DNA from: Providencia rettgeri
Lineage (GTDB): Bacteria > Pseudomonadota > Gammaproteobacteria > Enterobacterales > Enterobacteriaceae
Assembly: GCF_001874625.1 (NCBI RefSeq)
Contig: NZ_CP017671.1
Location: 1,922,001 to 1,986,000, forward strand
Length of the DNA: 64,000 bases
Direction: 5' to 3'
Positions 19,459-28,919 of this stretch are shown here, piece by piece. The translations under genes were made by a program, and so were the position numbers. How positions within the stretch are numbered: the stretch's first letter is position 1; every line of letters begins with the position of its first letter. The notes under the pieces were generated by a model that did no database searches, had not been told where the DNA came from, and saw only the letters and a list, made by a program, of their open reading frames with translations.

Positions 19459-20298
19459 CTAGGCATGATCTAACCCTCGGTCTCTGGCGTCGCGACTGCG
19501 AAATTTCGCGAGGGTTTCCGAGAAGGTGATTGCGCTTCGCAGATCTCCAGGCGCGTGGGTGCGGACGTAGTCAGCGCCATTGCCGATCGCGTGAAGTTCC
19601 GCCGCAAGGCTCGCTGGACCCAGATCCTTTACAGGAAGGCCAACGGTGGCGCCCAAGAAGGATTTCCGCGACACCGAGACCAATAGCGGAAGCCCCAACG
19701 CCGACTTCAGCTTTTGAAGGTTCGACAGCACGTGCAGCGATGTTTCCGGTGCGGGGCTCAAGAAAAATCCCATCCCCGGATCGAGGATGAGCCGGTCGGC
19801 AGCGACCCCGCTCCGTCGCAAGGCGGAAACCCGCGCCTCGAAGAACCGCACAATCTCGTCGAGCGCGTCTTCGGGTCGAAGGTGACCGGTGCGGGTGGCG
19901 ATGCCATCCCGCTGCGCTGAGTGCATAACCACCAGCCTGCAGTCCGCCTCAGCAATATCGGGATAGAGCGCAGGGTCAGGAAATCCTTGGATATCGTTCA
20001 GGTAGCCCACGCCGCGCTTGAGCGCATAGCGCTGGGTTTCCGGTTGGAAGCTGTCGATTGAAACACGGTGCATCTGATCGGACAGGGCGTCTAAGAGCGG
20101 CGCAATACGTCTGATCTCATCGGCCGGCGATACAGGCCTCGCGTCCGGATGGCTGGCGGCCGGTCCGACATCCACGACGTCTGATCCGACTCGCAGCATT
20201 TCGATCGCCGCGGTGACAGCGCCGGCGGGGTCTAGCCGCCGGCTCTCATCGAAGAAGGAGTCCTCGGTGAGATTCAGAATGCCGAACACCGTCACCAT
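19459..20298 (-). CDS. sul1: Sulfonamide-resistant dihydropteroate synthase Sul1
   Basis: 279 residues from [20 protein letters not shown]. It replaces the drug-sensitive host FolP: it joins p-aminobenzoate to the pterin diphosphate but does not bind sulfonamides well. DHPS signatures include [14 protein letters not shown] and [10 protein letters not shown]. The 3' conserved segment continues only some 20 bp past the stop before ISCR1. The start overlaps the end of qacEdelta1 by 7 bp. Confidence 0.98.
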   Translation of the reverse strand: MVTVFGILNLTEDSFFDESRRLDPAGAVTAAIEMLRVGSDVVDVGPAASHPDARPVSPADEIRRIAPLLDALSDQMHRVSIDSFQPETQRYALKRGVGYLNDIQGFPDPALYPDIAEADCRLVVMHSAQRDGIATRTGHLRPEDALDEIVRFFEARVSALRRSGVAADRLILDPGMGFFLSPAPETSLHVLSNLQKLKSALGLPLLVSVSRKSFLGATVGLPVKDLGPASLAAELHAIGNGADYVRTHAPGDLRSAITFSETLAKFRSRDARDRGLDHA

Positions 20299-20639
20299 GG
20301 CGTCGGCCTCCGCAGCGACTTCCACGATGGGGATCGGGCGAGCAAAAAGGCAGCAATTATGAGCCCCATACCTACAAAGCCCCACGCATCAAGCTTTTGC
20401 CCATGAAGCAACCAGGCAATGGCTGTAATTATGACGACGCCGAGTCCCGACCAGACTGCATAAGCAACACCGACAGGGATGGATTTCAGAACCAGAGAAA
20501 GAAAATAAAATGCGATGCCATAACCGATTATGACAACGGCGGAAGGGGCAAGCTTAGTAAAGCCCTCGCTAGATTTTAATGCGGATGTTGCGATTACTTC
20601 GCCAACTATTGCGATAACAAGAAAAAGCCAGCCTTTCAT
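20292..20639 (-). CDS. qacEdelta1: Truncated SMR multidrug exporter QacEdelta1
   Basis: 115 residues. Small multidrug resistance membrane protein; [20 protein letters not shown] is helix 1 with the membrane-embedded Glu. Three of four helices are native; the tail (after [10 protein letters not shown]) comes from the sul1 join. It gives low-level tolerance to quaternary ammonium compounds. Good ribosome site (GGGAGATATATC). Standard part of the 3' conserved segment. Confidence 0.97.
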   Translation of the reverse strand: MKGWLFLVIAIVGEVIATSALKSSEGFTKLAPSAVVIIGYGIAFYFLSLVLKSIPVGVAYAVWSGLGVVIITAIAWLLHGQKLDAWGFVGMGLIIAAFLLARSPSWKSLRRPTPW

Positions 20640-20743
20640 GATATATCTCCCAATTTGTGTAGGGCTTATTATGCACGCTTAAAAATAATAAAAGCAGACT
20701 TGACCTGATAGTTTGGCTGTGAGCAATTATGTGCTTAGTGCAT

Positions 20744-20802
20744 CTAACGGGCGAGGTAAGCCGACCGCAGAATGCGGGTCGGCTTGACCGAAATGTTAGA
20801 GC
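20744..20802 (-). other. attC: attC of the gcuD cassette
   Basis: CTAAC at the left and GTTAG at the right enclose an imperfect inverted repeat (AAGCCGACC...GGTCGGCTT). The 3' conserved segment begins at the GTTAGATGC boundary immediately left. Confidence 0.8.
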
Positions 20803-21034
20803 CAGAAGCCAAAACGGATAACCGTAACTTGGCGACGGGCGCTAACTGCGAAAAGGCACGGTGCCACCGAGGCGGCACAGCACTACGAAAAAAATAGCTG
20901 CTCGCGCTTGCTACACAAGGGCCAGAGGCCAAAAAGACCACAAACCAGCGTAACGCCACCAGGCGAAGCCCAGAGAAACGGCAAACCCAGCGCTGCACAG
21001 CGTTTGAGAAACTGAATGCCGTTTGAATAAACAT
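20744..21034 (-). CDS. gcuD: Integron cassette gene gcuD (orfD), unknown function
   Basis: A 96-residue frame starting MFIQTAFSFSNAVQRWVCRF, rich in Arg, Trp and Phe, without known domain. It sits between the blaOXA-2 attC and the 3' conserved segment and matches what I recall as orfD/gcuD, which follows blaOXA-2 or aadA in other integrons. The frame runs into its own attC. Whether a protein is made is unknown. Confidence 0.6.
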   Translation of the reverse strand: MFIQTAFSFSNAVQRWVCRFSGLRLVALRWFVVFLASGPCVASASSYFFRSAVPPRWHRAFSQLAPVAKLRLSVLASGSNISVKPTRILRSAYLAR

Positions 21035-21061
21035 GGGCGAAATAAAGGAGGGTTTCAGTGG

Positions 21062-21133
21062 TACTAACGTTGAAGTAACCGGCGCTGCGCGGTTTTATCG
21101 CGCAGCGTCCGAGTTGACTGCCGGGTTGGGCGG
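21062..21133 (-). other. attC: attC of the blaOXA-2 cassette
   Basis: CTAACG at 21064 and GGTAACGC near 21131 enclose GCGCTGCGCGG...CGCGCAGCG arms with a TTTTAT loop. The last codons of blaOXA-2 lie inside the site, as known for this cassette. Confidence 0.8.
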
Positions 21134-21922
21134 TAACGCTTCAATAGAGCGAAGGATTGCCCGCACGATTGCCTCCCTCTTGAAAAGATCATCCATTCTG
21201 TTTGGCGTATCAATATTCAGTGCGAAGAATACGGAGCCAGTCGGCCACTCAACCCATCCTACCCACCAACCCATACGGCCTTCCCAGCCCGTCTTTGCAC
21301 GCAGTATCCAGTTGCGACCGGCTTCCACAATCATGAGATCCTTGACCAAGCGCTGATGTTCTACCCGAAAGGGCAGCTCGTTACGATAGAGCTTCCTGAG
21401 AAATGCAATTTGCTCCTGCGCCGAGATTGCAAGGCTGCCTTCTATCCAGTAATCGCCATTACTTGTCGAAGGATCGGCGTTGCCATAGTCGATTTTCTTC
21501 AAATAGCGCCGAGCTTTGTCATCACCAATTTCCTTTGCAAATAGCTCATACACCCAAACAGTAGAATTCCGCATTGCTGATCGCAAATCTTGGTCTTGAT
21601 TGTGGCCTGCAAAGCCCCTGTTAACGCCGTCCCATCGAAAAATCTGGAACTCATCACGAACAGCGCCTGCATCAAGTGCAAAAAGTGTATGAGGTATCTT
21701 GAATGTCGATGCAGGCGAGTAGCGTTTCTTCGATCGCACAGGATCAAAAACCAACATGGCACGATCCGCTTGGCGTTCGTCTGCCACAACTATCGTGCCT
21801 TTGGCTTGAAATTCGCTGAAAAACTTCCTCCAGTCAGAACGTTCTAGCGTGCCTTCTTGCGCATGCGCGAAAGTGGCAAGAGAAAAAATGGAGAAAAGTA
21901 TCGCGAAGATTCGGATTGCCAT
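21095..21922 (-). CDS. blaOXA-2: Class D beta-lactamase OXA-2
   Basis: 275-residue precursor from MAIRIFAILFSIF (signal peptide ending AHA). Periplasmic serine beta-lactamase hydrolysing penicillins. Class D motifs: STFK, the second serine-containing motif around NSTVWVYE (S-x-V), YGN in KKIDYGNAD, and KTG in LRAKTGWEG. I see no differences from OXA-2 as I remember it. Second cassette from Pc. Confidence 0.96.
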   Translation of the reverse strand: MAIRIFAILFSIFSLATFAHAQEGTLERSDWRKFFSEFQAKGTIVVADERQADRAMLVFDPVRSKKRYSPASTFKIPHTLFALDAGAVRDEFQIFRWDGVNRGFAGHNQDQDLRSAMRNSTVWVYELFAKEIGDDKARRYLKKIDYGNADPSTSNGDYWIEGSLAISAQEQIAFLRKLYRNELPFRVEHQRLVKDLMIVEAGRNWILRAKTGWEGRMGWWVGWVEWPTGSVFFALNIDTPNRMDDLFKREAIVRAILRSIEALPPNPAVNSDAAR

Positions 21923-21938
21923 TAACTTTTCCTTAATG

Positions 21939-22010
21939 CCCAACGTTTGACATGAGGGGCGGCCAAGGGCGCCAGCCCTTGGACGTCCCCCTCGATGGAA
22001 GGGTTAGGCA
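21939..22010 (-). other. attC: attC of the aac(6')-Ib cassette
   Basis: CCAACG at 21940 and GTTAGGC near 22004 bound arms GGGGCGGCCAAGGG and CCCTTGGACGTCCCC with a GCGCCAG-type loop, the typical aacA4 site. Confidence 0.85.
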
Positions 22011-22606
22011 TCACTGCGTGTTCGCTCGAATGCCTGGCGTGTTTGAACCATGTACACGGCTGGACCATCTGGGGTGGTTACGGTACCTTGCCTCTCAAAC
22101 CCCGCTTTCTCGTAGCATCGGATCGCTCGCAAGTTGCTCGGCGACGGGTCCGTTTGGATCTTGGTGACCTCGGGATCATTGAACAGCAACTCAACCAGAG
22201 CTCGGACCAGCTTGGTTCCCAAGCCTTTGCCCAGTTGTGATGCATTCGCCAGTAACTGGTCTATTCCGCGTACTCCTGGATCGGTTTCTTCTTCCCACCA
22301 TCCGTCCCCGCTTCCAAGAGCAACGTACGACTGGGCATACCCAATCGGCTCTCCATTCAGCATTGCAATGTATGGAGTGACGGACTCTTGCGCTAAAACG
22401 CTTGGCAAGTACTGTTCCTGTACGTCAGCAAGTGTCGGGCGTGCTTCTTCTCCGCCCCACCACTCGACGATATGAGATCGATTTAGCCACTCATAGAGCA
22501 TCGCAAGGTCATGCTCAGTCATGAGGCGCAGTGTGACGGAATCGTTGCTGTTGGTCACGATGCTGTACTTTGTGATGCCTAACTTTGTTTTACTGCTGCG
22601 TAACAT
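22004..22606 (-). CDS. aac(6')-Ib: Aminoglycoside 6'-N-acetyltransferase AAC(6')-Ib
   Basis: 200 residues. GNAT-fold enzyme acetylating the 6'-amino group of tobramycin, kanamycin and amikacin. The acetyl-CoA motif is [14 protein letters not shown]. The two changes of the quinolone-modifying -cr form are absent (GDGWWEEE and TTPDGPAVY are wild type). The ATG (22606) lies in attI1 and the first 7-8 codons (MLRSSKTK) come from the integron 5' segment, so the start is a fusion formed by cassette insertion. First cassette, so highest expression from Pc. Confidence 0.95.
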   Translation of the reverse strand: MLRSSKTKLGITKYSIVTNSNDSVTLRLMTEHDLAMLYEWLNRSHIVEWWGGEEARPTLADVQEQYLPSVLAQESVTPYIAMLNGEPIGYAQSYVALGSGDGWWEEETDPGVRGIDQLLANASQLGKGLGTKLVRALVELLFNDPEVTKIQTDPSPSNLRAIRCYEKAGFERQGTVTTPDGPAVYMVQTRQAFERTRSDA

Positions 22607-22700
22607 CGTTGCTGCTCCATAACATCAAACATCGACCCACGGCGTAACGCGCTTGCTGCTTGGATGCCCGAGGCATAGACTGTACAAAAAAACAGTCATA
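22577..22700 (-). other. attI1: attI1 and leader of the integron
   Basis: The recombination point GCCTAAC is at 22577-22583 (complement GTTAGGC). The secondary promoter P2 position has TTGTTA and TACAGT separated by only 14 bp, the inactive form. Confidence 0.85.
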
Positions 22701-22707
22701 ACAAGCC

Positions 22708-23721
22708 ATGAAAACCGCCACTGCGCCGTTACCACCGCTGCGTTCGGTCAAGGTTCTGGACCAGTTGCGTGAGCGCATACGCTACTTGCATTACAGTTTA
22801 CGAACCGAACAGGCTTATGTCAACTGGGTTCGTGCCTTCATCCGTTTCCACGGTGTGCGTCACCCGGCAACCTTGGGCAGCAGCGAAGTCGAGGCATTTC
22901 TGTCCTGGCTGGCGAACGAGCGCAAGGTTTCGGTCTCCACGCATCGTCAGGCATTGGCGGCCTTGCTGTTCTTCTACGGCAAGGTGCTGTGCACGGATCT
23001 GCCCTGGCTTCAGGAGATCGGAAGACCTCGGCCGTCGCGGCGCTTGCCGGTGGTGCTGACCCCGGATGAAGTGGTTCGCATCCTCGGTTTTCTGGAAGGC
23101 GAGCATCGTTTGTTCGCCCAGCTTCTGTATGGAACGGGCATGCGGATCAGTGAGGGTTTGCAACTGCGGGTCAAGGATCTGGATTTCGATCACGGCACGA
23201 TCATCGTGCGGGAGGGCAAGGGCTCCAAGGATCGGGCCTTGATGTTACCCGAGAGCTTGGCACCCAGCCTGCGCGAGCAGCTGTCGCGTGCACGGGCATG
23301 GTGGCTGAAGGACCAGGCCGAGGGCCGCAGCGGCGTTGCGCTTCCCGACGCCCTTGAGCGGAAGTATCCGCGCGCCGGGCATTCCTGGCCGTGGTTCTGG
23401 GTTTTTGCGCAGCACACGCATTCGACCGATCCACGGAGCGGTGTCGTGCGTCGCCATCACATGTATGACCAGACCTTTCAGCGCGCCTTCAAACGTGCCG
23501 TAGAACAAGCAGGCATCACGAAGCCCGCCACACCGCACACCCTCCGCCACTCGTTCGCGACGGCCTTGCTCCGCAGCGGTTACGACATTCGAACCGTGCA
23601 GGATCTGCTCGGCCATTCCGACGTCTCTACGACGATGATTTACACGCATGTGCTGAAAGTTGGCGGTGCCGGAGTGCGCTCACCGCTTGATGCGCTGCCG
23701 CCCCTCACTAGTGAGAGGTAG
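22708..23721 (+). CDS. intI1: Class 1 integron integrase
   Basis: 337 residues, full length. Tyrosine recombinase that inserts and excises cassettes at attI1 and attC. Catalytic residues: R in [14 protein letters not shown] and R in [12 protein letters not shown] in LLGHSDV, Y in TTMIYTHV; the integron-specific patch is the [19 protein letters not shown] segment. Residues 32 and 39 are Arg and Asn, the variant linked to strong Pc and, by published work, lower excision activity. Confidence 0.97.
   Translation: MKTATAPLPPLRSVKVLDQLRERIRYLHYSLRTEQAYVNWVRAFIRFHGVRHPATLGSSEVEAFLSWLANERKVSVSTHRQALAALLFFYGKVLCTDLPWLQEIGRPRPSRRLPVVLTPDEVVRILGFLEGEHRLFAQLLYGTGMRISEGLQLRVKDLDFDHGTIIVREGKGSKDRALMLPESLAPSLREQLSRARAWWLKDQAEGRSGVALPDALERKYPRAGHSWPWFWVFAQHTHSTDPRSGVVRRHHMYDQTFQRAFKRAVEQAGITKPATPHTLRHSFATALLRSGYDIRTVQDLLGHSDVSTTMIYTHVLKVGGAGVRSPLDALPPLTSER
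22795..22823 (-). promoter_or_regulatory. Pc: Cassette promoter Pc, strong variant (PcS)
   Basis: On the minus strand inside intI1: -35 TTGACA (22818-22823), 17-bp spacer, -10 TAAACT (22795-22800). This pair is the PcS form and drives aac(6')-Ib, blaOXA-2 and gcuD. Confidence 0.95.
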
Positions 23722-23898
23722 GGCAGCGCAAGTCAATCCTGGCGGATTCACTACCCCTGCGCGAAGGCCATCGGTGCCGCATCGAACGGCCGGTTGCGGA
23801 AAGTCCTCCCTGCGTCCGCTGATGGCCGGCAGCAGCCCGTCGTTGCCTGATGGATCCAACCCCTCCGCTGCTATAGTGCAGTCGGCTTCTGACGTTCA

Positions 23899-23923
23899 GT
23901 GCAGCCGTCTTCTGAAAACGACA
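23899..23923. repeat. IRi: Integron inverted repeat IRi
   Basis: 25 bp whose complement begins TGTCGTTTTCAGAAGACGG, the outer end of the 5' conserved segment. It abuts the res/tnpR region of the Tn21-family transposon. Confidence 0.92.
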
Positions 23924-24026
23924 CCATGTGCAAACGATGTCAGAATAGAGTTAAATTTCCTATTGATTGACATATTCCGTCAAAGGTAATAGATTTCATC
24001 CTGACACTTTTGCCTTTGGAGGCATC

Positions 24027-24584
24027 TTGCAAGGTCAACGCATCGGCTATGTCCGCGTCAGCAGCTTCGACCAGAACCCGGAACGGCAATTGGAGGGTGT
24101 TCAGGTGGCGCGGGTGTTCACCGACAAGGCTTCTGGCAAGGACACCCAGCGTCCCGAGCTGGAAAGGCTGCTGGCCTTCGTCCGCGAGGGCGACACCGTG
24201 GTGGTGCATAGCATGGACAGGCTGGCACGCAACCTTGATGACCTGCGCCGCATCGTCCAAGGGCTGACACAACGGGGCGTGCGCATGGAGTTCGTCAAAG
24301 AAGGGCTGAAGTTCACCGGCGAGGACTCACCGATGGCCAATCTGATGCTGTCGGTCATGGGAGCCTTCGCTGAGTTCGAGCGCGCCCTGATCCGCGAACG
24401 TCAGCGCGAGGGAATCGTGCTGGCCAAGCAGCGCGGTGCCTACCGGGGACGAAAGAAATCGCTGAACAGCGAACAAATTGCCGAGTTGAAACGGCGAGTT
24501 GCGGCAGGCGACCAAAAAACCTTGGTGGCCCGTGACTTCGGCATCAGCCGCGAAACCTTGTACCAGTACCTGCGGGAAGACTGA
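24027..24584 (+). CDS. tnpR: Tn21-subgroup resolvase
   Basis: 185 residues from a TTG at 24027, which follows GGAGG at a good distance and gives the usual [20 protein letters not shown] start; an ATG 60 bp upstream reads through res. Serine recombinase with Ser in VRVSSFDQ, the [12 protein letters not shown] block and a C-terminal helix-turn-helix ([17 protein letters not shown]). Residues differ from both Tn21 and Tn1696 TnpR as I recall them, so it is a related branch. tnpA starts 2 bp after its stop. Confidence 0.93.
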   Translation: MQGQRIGYVRVSSFDQNPERQLEGVQVARVFTDKASGKDTQRPELERLLAFVREGDTVVVHSMDRLARNLDDLRRIVQGLTQRGVRMEFVKEGLKFTGEDSPMANLMLSVMGAFAEFERALIRERQREGIVLAKQRGAYRGRKKSLNSEQIAELKRRVAAGDQKTLVARDFGISRETLYQYLRED

Positions 24585-24586
24585 CC

Positions 24587-27559
24587 ATGCCACGCCGCTC
24601 AATCCTGTCCGCCACCGAGCGCGAAAGCCTGCTGGCACTGCCAGATGCCAAAGACGAACTGATACGGCACTACACGTTCAACGAAACCGACCTGTCGGTG
24701 ATCCGTCAGCGTCGCGGCGCCGCGAATCGATTGGGCTTCGCTGTGCAGCTTTGCTACTTGCGATTCCCTGGCACCTTTTTGGGCGTCGATGAGCCTCCGT
24801 TTCCGCCCCTGTTGCGCATGGTGGCCGCGCAACTCAAGATGCCAGTGGAAAGTTGGAGCGAGTACGGCCAGCGCGAACAGACACGGCGGGAGCACTTGGT
24901 CGAGCTGCAAACGGTTTTTGGGTTCAAGCCCTTCACCATGAGCCACTATCGGCAAGCCGTGCATACATTGACCGAGCTGGCCTTGCAGACCGACAAAGGC
25001 ATCGTGCTGGCGAGCGCACTTGTCGAGAATCTGCGGCGGCAGAGCATTATCCTGCCCGCCATGAATGCCATCGAGCGCGCAAGCGCCGAGGCCATCACCC
25101 GTGCCAACCGACGCATTTACGCGGCGCTGACCGATTCTTTGTTATCACCCCACCGTCAGCGCCTGGACGAACTTCTCAAGCGCAAGGACGGCAGTAAAGT
25201 GACGTGGCTGGCATGGCTGCGCCAGTCGCCTGCCAAACCGAACTCTCGCCACATGCTCGAACATATTGAGCGCCTGAAATCCTGGCAAGCACTTGATCTG
25301 CCCGCAGGCATCGAGCGGCAGGTTCACCAGAACCGCCTGCTCAAAATCGCTCGTGAAGGTGGCCAGATGACGCCTGCTGATCTGGCAAAGTTCGAGGTGC
25401 AACGACGCTATGCCACGCTGGTAGCGCTGGCCATCGAAGGCATGGCCACCGTCACCGATGAAATCATCGACCTTCACGATCGCATCATCGGCAAGCTGTT
25501 CAACGCGGCCAAGAACAAGCATCAGCAGCAGTTCCAGGCTTCCGGCAAGGCGATCAACGACAAGGTGCGGATGTATGGGCGCATCGGTCAAGCGTTGATT
25601 GAGGCCAAGCAAAGCGGCAGCGATCCGTTCGCCGCCATCGAGGCCGTTATGCCCTGGGACACCTTCGCCGCCAGCGTCACCGAAGCGCAAACATTGGCGC
25701 GGCCTGCCGACTTTGATTTCCTGCACCACATCGGTGAAAGCTATGCCACGCTACGCCGCTACGCGCCGCAGTTCCTGGGCGTGCTCAAATTGCGGGCTGC
25801 GCCCGCCGCCAAGGGTGTGCTCGATGCCATCGACATGCTGCGCGGCATGAACAGCGACAGCGCGCGCAAGGTGCCCGCCGATGCGCCAACCGCATTCATC
25901 AAGCCGCGCTGGGCAAAGCTGGTTCTGACCGACGACGGCATCGACCGGCGTTACTACGAGTTATGCGCCCTGTCGGAGCTGAAGAACGCGCTGCGCTCCG
26001 GTGATGTCTGGGTGCAGGGTTCTCGCCAGTTCAAGGACTTCGACGAATACCTGGTGCCGGTCGAGAAGTTCGCCACTTTGAAGCTGGCCAGCGAATTGCC
26101 GCTGGCAGTGGCCACCGACTGCGACCAATACCTGCATGACCGGTTGGAATTGTTGGAGGCGCAACTCGCCACAGTCAACCGCATGGCTGCGGCCAACGAC
26201 TTACCGGATGCCATCATCACCACCGCGTCAGGCCTGAAGATCACGCCGCTGGACGCGGCAGTACCAGACGCCGCGCAAGCCATGATCGACCAGACAGCTA
26301 TGCTGCTGCCGCACCTCAAAATCACCGAGTTGCTGATGGAGGTCGATGAATGGACGGGCTTCACCCGCCACTTCACACACCTGAAGACCAGCGACACGGC
26401 CAAGGACAAAACCTTGCTGTTGACGACGATCCTGGCCGACGCGATCAACCTGGGTCTGACCAAAATGGCCGAGTCCTGCCCTGGCACCACCTACGCCAAG
26501 CTGTCTTGGCTGCAAGCCTGGCACATCCGCGATGAAACCTATTCGACGGCGCTGGCCGAGCTGGTGAATGCGCAGTTTCGGCAACCCTTCGCCGGCAACT
26601 GGGGTGACGGCACCACGTCATCGTCGGACGGCCAGAACTTCAGAACCGGCAGCAAAGCAGAAAGCACTGGTCATATCAACCCGAAGTATGGAAGCAGTCC
26701 AGGACGGACTTTCTACACCCATATCTCCGACCAGTACGCGCCCTTCAGTGCCAAGGTGGTCAACGTGGGCATTCGTGATTCAACTTACGTGCTTGATGGC
26801 CTGCTGTACCACGAGTCGGACTTGCGCATCGAGGAACACTACACCGACACGGCAGGCTTCACCGATCACGTGTTTGGCTTGATGCATTTGCTGGGATTTC
26901 GCTTCGCGCCGCGTATCCGTGACTTGGGCGAAACCAAGCTATTCATCCCCAAGGGCGATGCCGCCTATGACGCGCTCAAGCCGATGATTAGCAGCGACAG
27001 GCTGAACATCAAGCAAATACGCGCCCATTGGGATGAAATTCTGCGGCTGGCCACCTCCATCAAGCAAGGCACGGTAACGGCTTCGCTGATGCTGCGCAAA
27101 CTCGGCAGCTACCCGCGCCAGAACGGCTTGGCCGTGGCGTTGCGCGAGCTGGGGCGCATCGAGCGCACGCTGTTCATTTTGGATTGGCTGCAAAGCGTGG
27201 AGCTGCGCCGCCGCGTCCATGCGGGGCTGAATAAGGGCGAGGCGCGCAACGCGCTGGCCAGGGCGGTCTTCTTCTACCGATTGGGTGAAATCCGCGACCG
27301 CAGTTTTGAGCAGCAGCGCTACCGGGCCAGCGGCCTCAATCTGGTGACGGCGGCCATCGTGTTGTGGAACACGGTATATCTGGAGCGTGCCACCAGTGCT
27401 TTGCGTGGCAACGGCACGGCGCTGGACGACACATTGTTGCAATATCTGTCGCCGCTGGGGTGGGAGCACATCAACCTGACCGGCGATTACCTATGGCGCA
27501 GCAGCGCCAAGGTCGGTGCGGGGAAGTTTAGGCCATTGCGACCGCTGCCACCGGCTTAG
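24587..27559 (+). CDS. tnpA: Tn21-subgroup transposase
   Basis: 990 residues, close to the family's 988-990. DDE residues in [30 protein letters not shown] and the [16 protein letters not shown] region. Full length, ending RPLRPLPPA. The terminal inverted repeat beginning at 27555 overlaps its stop and is interrupted by an IS110-family element. It is the transposition module of the island's outer transposon and lies against the backbone rhs gene. Confidence 0.95.
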   Translation: MPRRSILSATERESLLALPDAKDELIRHYTFNETDLSVIRQRRGAANRLGFAVQLCYLRFPGTFLGVDEPPFPPLLRMVAAQLKMPVESWSEYGQREQTRREHLVELQTVFGFKPFTMSHYRQAVHTLTELALQTDKGIVLASALVENLRRQSIILPAMNAIERASAEAITRANRRIYAALTDSLLSPHRQRLDELLKRKDGSKVTWLAWLRQSPAKPNSRHMLEHIERLKSWQALDLPAGIERQVHQNRLLKIAREGGQMTPADLAKFEVQRRYATLVALAIEGMATVTDEIIDLHDRIIGKLFNAAKNKHQQQFQASGKAINDKVRMYGRIGQALIEAKQSGSDPFAAIEAVMPWDTFAASVTEAQTLARPADFDFLHHIGESYATLRRYAPQFLGVLKLRAAPAAKGVLDAIDMLRGMNSDSARKVPADAPTAFIKPRWAKLVLTDDGIDRRYYELCALSELKNALRSGDVWVQGSRQFKDFDEYLVPVEKFATLKLASELPLAVATDCDQYLHDRLELLEAQLATVNRMAAANDLPDAIITTASGLKITPLDAAVPDAAQAMIDQTAMLLPHLKITELLMEVDEWTGFTRHFTHLKTSDTAKDKTLLLTTILADAINLGLTKMAESCPGTTYAKLSWLQAWHIRDETYSTALAELVNAQFRQPFAGNWGDGTTSSSDGQNFRTGSKAESTGHINPKYGSSPGRTFYTHISDQYAPFSAKVVNVGIRDSTYVLDGLLYHESDLRIEEHYTDTAGFTDHVFGLMHLLGFRFAPRIRDLGETKLFIPKGDAAYDALKPMISSDRLNIKQIRAHWDEILRLATSIKQGTVTASLMLRKLGSYPRQNGLAVALRELGRIERTLFILDWLQSVELRRRVHAGLNKGEARNALARAVFFYRLGEIRDRSFEQQRYRASGLNLVTAAIVLWNTVYLERATSALRGNGTALDDTLLQYLSPLGWEHINLTGDYLWRSSAKVGAGKFRPLRPLPPA

Positions 27560-27637
27560 CGTGCTTTATTTAATGAGATGGTCACTCCCTCCTTCCCGGT
27601 ACTATGCTGAGGACAGGCTTTCATTCGGAGAACTATC

Positions 27638-28642
27638 ATGGAAAACATTGCGCTCATTGGTATCGATCTGGGTAAAAACTCTTTCCATATTCATTGCCAG
27701 GATCGTCGCGGGAAGGCTGTTTACCGTAAAAAATTTACCCGGCCAAAGTTGATCGAATTTTTGGCGACATGCCCCGCTACAACCATCGCAATGGAAGCCT
27801 GTGGCGGTTCTCACTTTATGGCACGCAAGTTGGAAGAGTTGGGGCATTCCCCAAAGCTGATATCACCACAATTTGTCCGCCCGTTCGTTAAAAGCAATAA
27901 AAACGACTTTGTCGACGCCGAAGCTATTTGTGAAGCTGCATCGCGTCCGTCTATGCGTTTTGTGCAGCCCAGAACGGAATCTCAGCAGGCAATGCGGGCT
28001 CTGCATCGTGTCCGTGAATCCCTGGTTCAGGATAAGGTAAAAACAACCAATCAAATGCATGCTTTTCTGCTGGAATTTGGCATTAGCGTTCCCCGAGGAG
28101 CTGCCGTTATTAGCCGACTGAGTACCATTCTTGAGGATAATAGTTTGCCTCTTTACCTCAGCCAGTTATTGCTGAAATTACAACAGCATTATCACTATCT
28201 TGTTGAGCAGATTAAAGATTTGGAATCCCAGTTGAAACGAAAGTTGGACGAAGATGAGGTTGGACAGCGCTTGCTGAGCATTCCCTGCGTCGGAACACTG
28301 ACAGCGAGTACTATTTCAACTGAGATTGGCGACGGGAAGCAGTACGCCAGCAGCCGTGACTTTGCGGCGGCAACAGGGCTTGTACCTCGGCAGTACAGCA
28401 CGGGAGGTAGGACGACATTGCTGGGAATTAGTAAGCGAGGTAATAAAAAGATCCGAACTTTGTTGGTTCAATGTGCCAGGGTATTCATACAAAAACTGGA
28501 ACACCAGTCTGGCAAATTGGCCGATTGGGTCAGGGATTTACTGTGCCGGAAAAGCAACTTTGTCGTCACTTGTGCTCTGGCAAACAAGCTGGCCAGAATA
28601 GCCTGGGCCCTAACGGCACGACAGCAAACTTATGTAGCATAA
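27638..28642 (+). CDS. IS110/IS1111-family DEDD transposase
   Basis: 334 residues. The N-terminal RuvC-like DEDD domain begins IALIGIDLGKNSFHIHCQD (first Asp) with MEACGG (Glu) and KNDFVDAEAICEAA (Asp pair); the C-terminal transposase_20 domain has LLSIPCVGTLTASTI and the serine region GLVPRQYSTGG. Good ribosome site (GGAGAACTATC). It targets Tn21-family ends; intact. Confidence 0.94.
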   Translation: MENIALIGIDLGKNSFHIHCQDRRGKAVYRKKFTRPKLIEFLATCPATTIAMEACGGSHFMARKLEELGHSPKLISPQFVRPFVKSNKNDFVDAEAICEAASRPSMRFVQPRTESQQAMRALHRVRESLVQDKVKTTNQMHAFLLEFGISVPRGAAVISRLSTILEDNSLPLYLSQLLLKLQQHYHYLVEQIKDLESQLKRKLDEDEVGQRLLSIPCVGTLTASTISTEIGDGKQYASSRDFAAATGLVPRQYSTGGRTTLLGISKRGNKKIRTLLVQCARVFIQKLEHQSGKLADWVRDLLCRKSNFVVTCALANKLARIAWALTARQQTYVA

Positions 28643-28890
28643 CGGCAGAAATACACCGGTTTAAAGAATTACTGATCTGGTTTTGCGAATACTGATATTG
28701 ATGATACTAACGGCCCACCGGCCTGTTGAGGAACCTGTAAAACGGAAAGGCTCATTGAAGCCGTATATTTTCTGGAGGTTCATCAGGCGCGGAACTCATC
28801 AAGGCGCGGGAATAAAATCCCATTCAGACGCCGGATAGATTCAAGCAAGCCAACTTGTCGTCAAAATCGGTGTTGCAAAAACGGGAGTGA
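28643..28890. other. 3' untranslated part of the IS4321/IS5075-like element
   Basis: About 250 bp between the transposase stop and the right end. IS1111-group elements keep a long non-coding segment of this kind, thought to make the guide RNA in the IS110 family; I see no gene here. Confidence 0.5.
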
Positions 28891-28919
28891 CCATAGATTC
28901 CGTTTTCTGAGACGACCCC

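Larger units (their letters stand above)
19440..23923 (-). mobile_element. Class 1 integron (intI1, three cassettes, 3' conserved segment)
   Basis: Order in the reading direction: IRi (23899-23923), intI1 (opposite strand), Pc, attI1, aac(6')-Ib, blaOXA-2, gcuD, then 3'-CS with qacEdelta1 and sul1, ending at ISCR1. All cassette genes are on the minus strand and are driven by Pc. Confidence 0.95.
27572..28898 (+). mobile_element. IS110-family element, IS4321/IS5075-like
   Basis: 1327 bp, inserted inside the Tn21-type inverted repeat, the specific target of IS4321 and IS5075. Short subterminal inverted repeats are visible (ATGGTCACTCCC on the left, GGGAGTGACCAT on the right). No target duplication, as usual for this group. 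Confidence 0.92.
27555..28919. repeat. IRtnp: Tn21-type 38-bp terminal inverted repeat split by an IS
   Basis: The inner 17 bp (27555-27571) and outer 21 bp (28899-28919) together restore the Tn21-family repeat ending GAGACGACCCC. The 1327-bp insert sits exactly between them, so the transposon end is inactivated. Confidence 0.92.

Noticed and set aside
22004..22606. Fluoroquinolone-modifying variant aac(6')-Ib-cr
   Set aside because: Both diagnostic positions are wild type (Trp in GDGWW, Asp in TTPDG).
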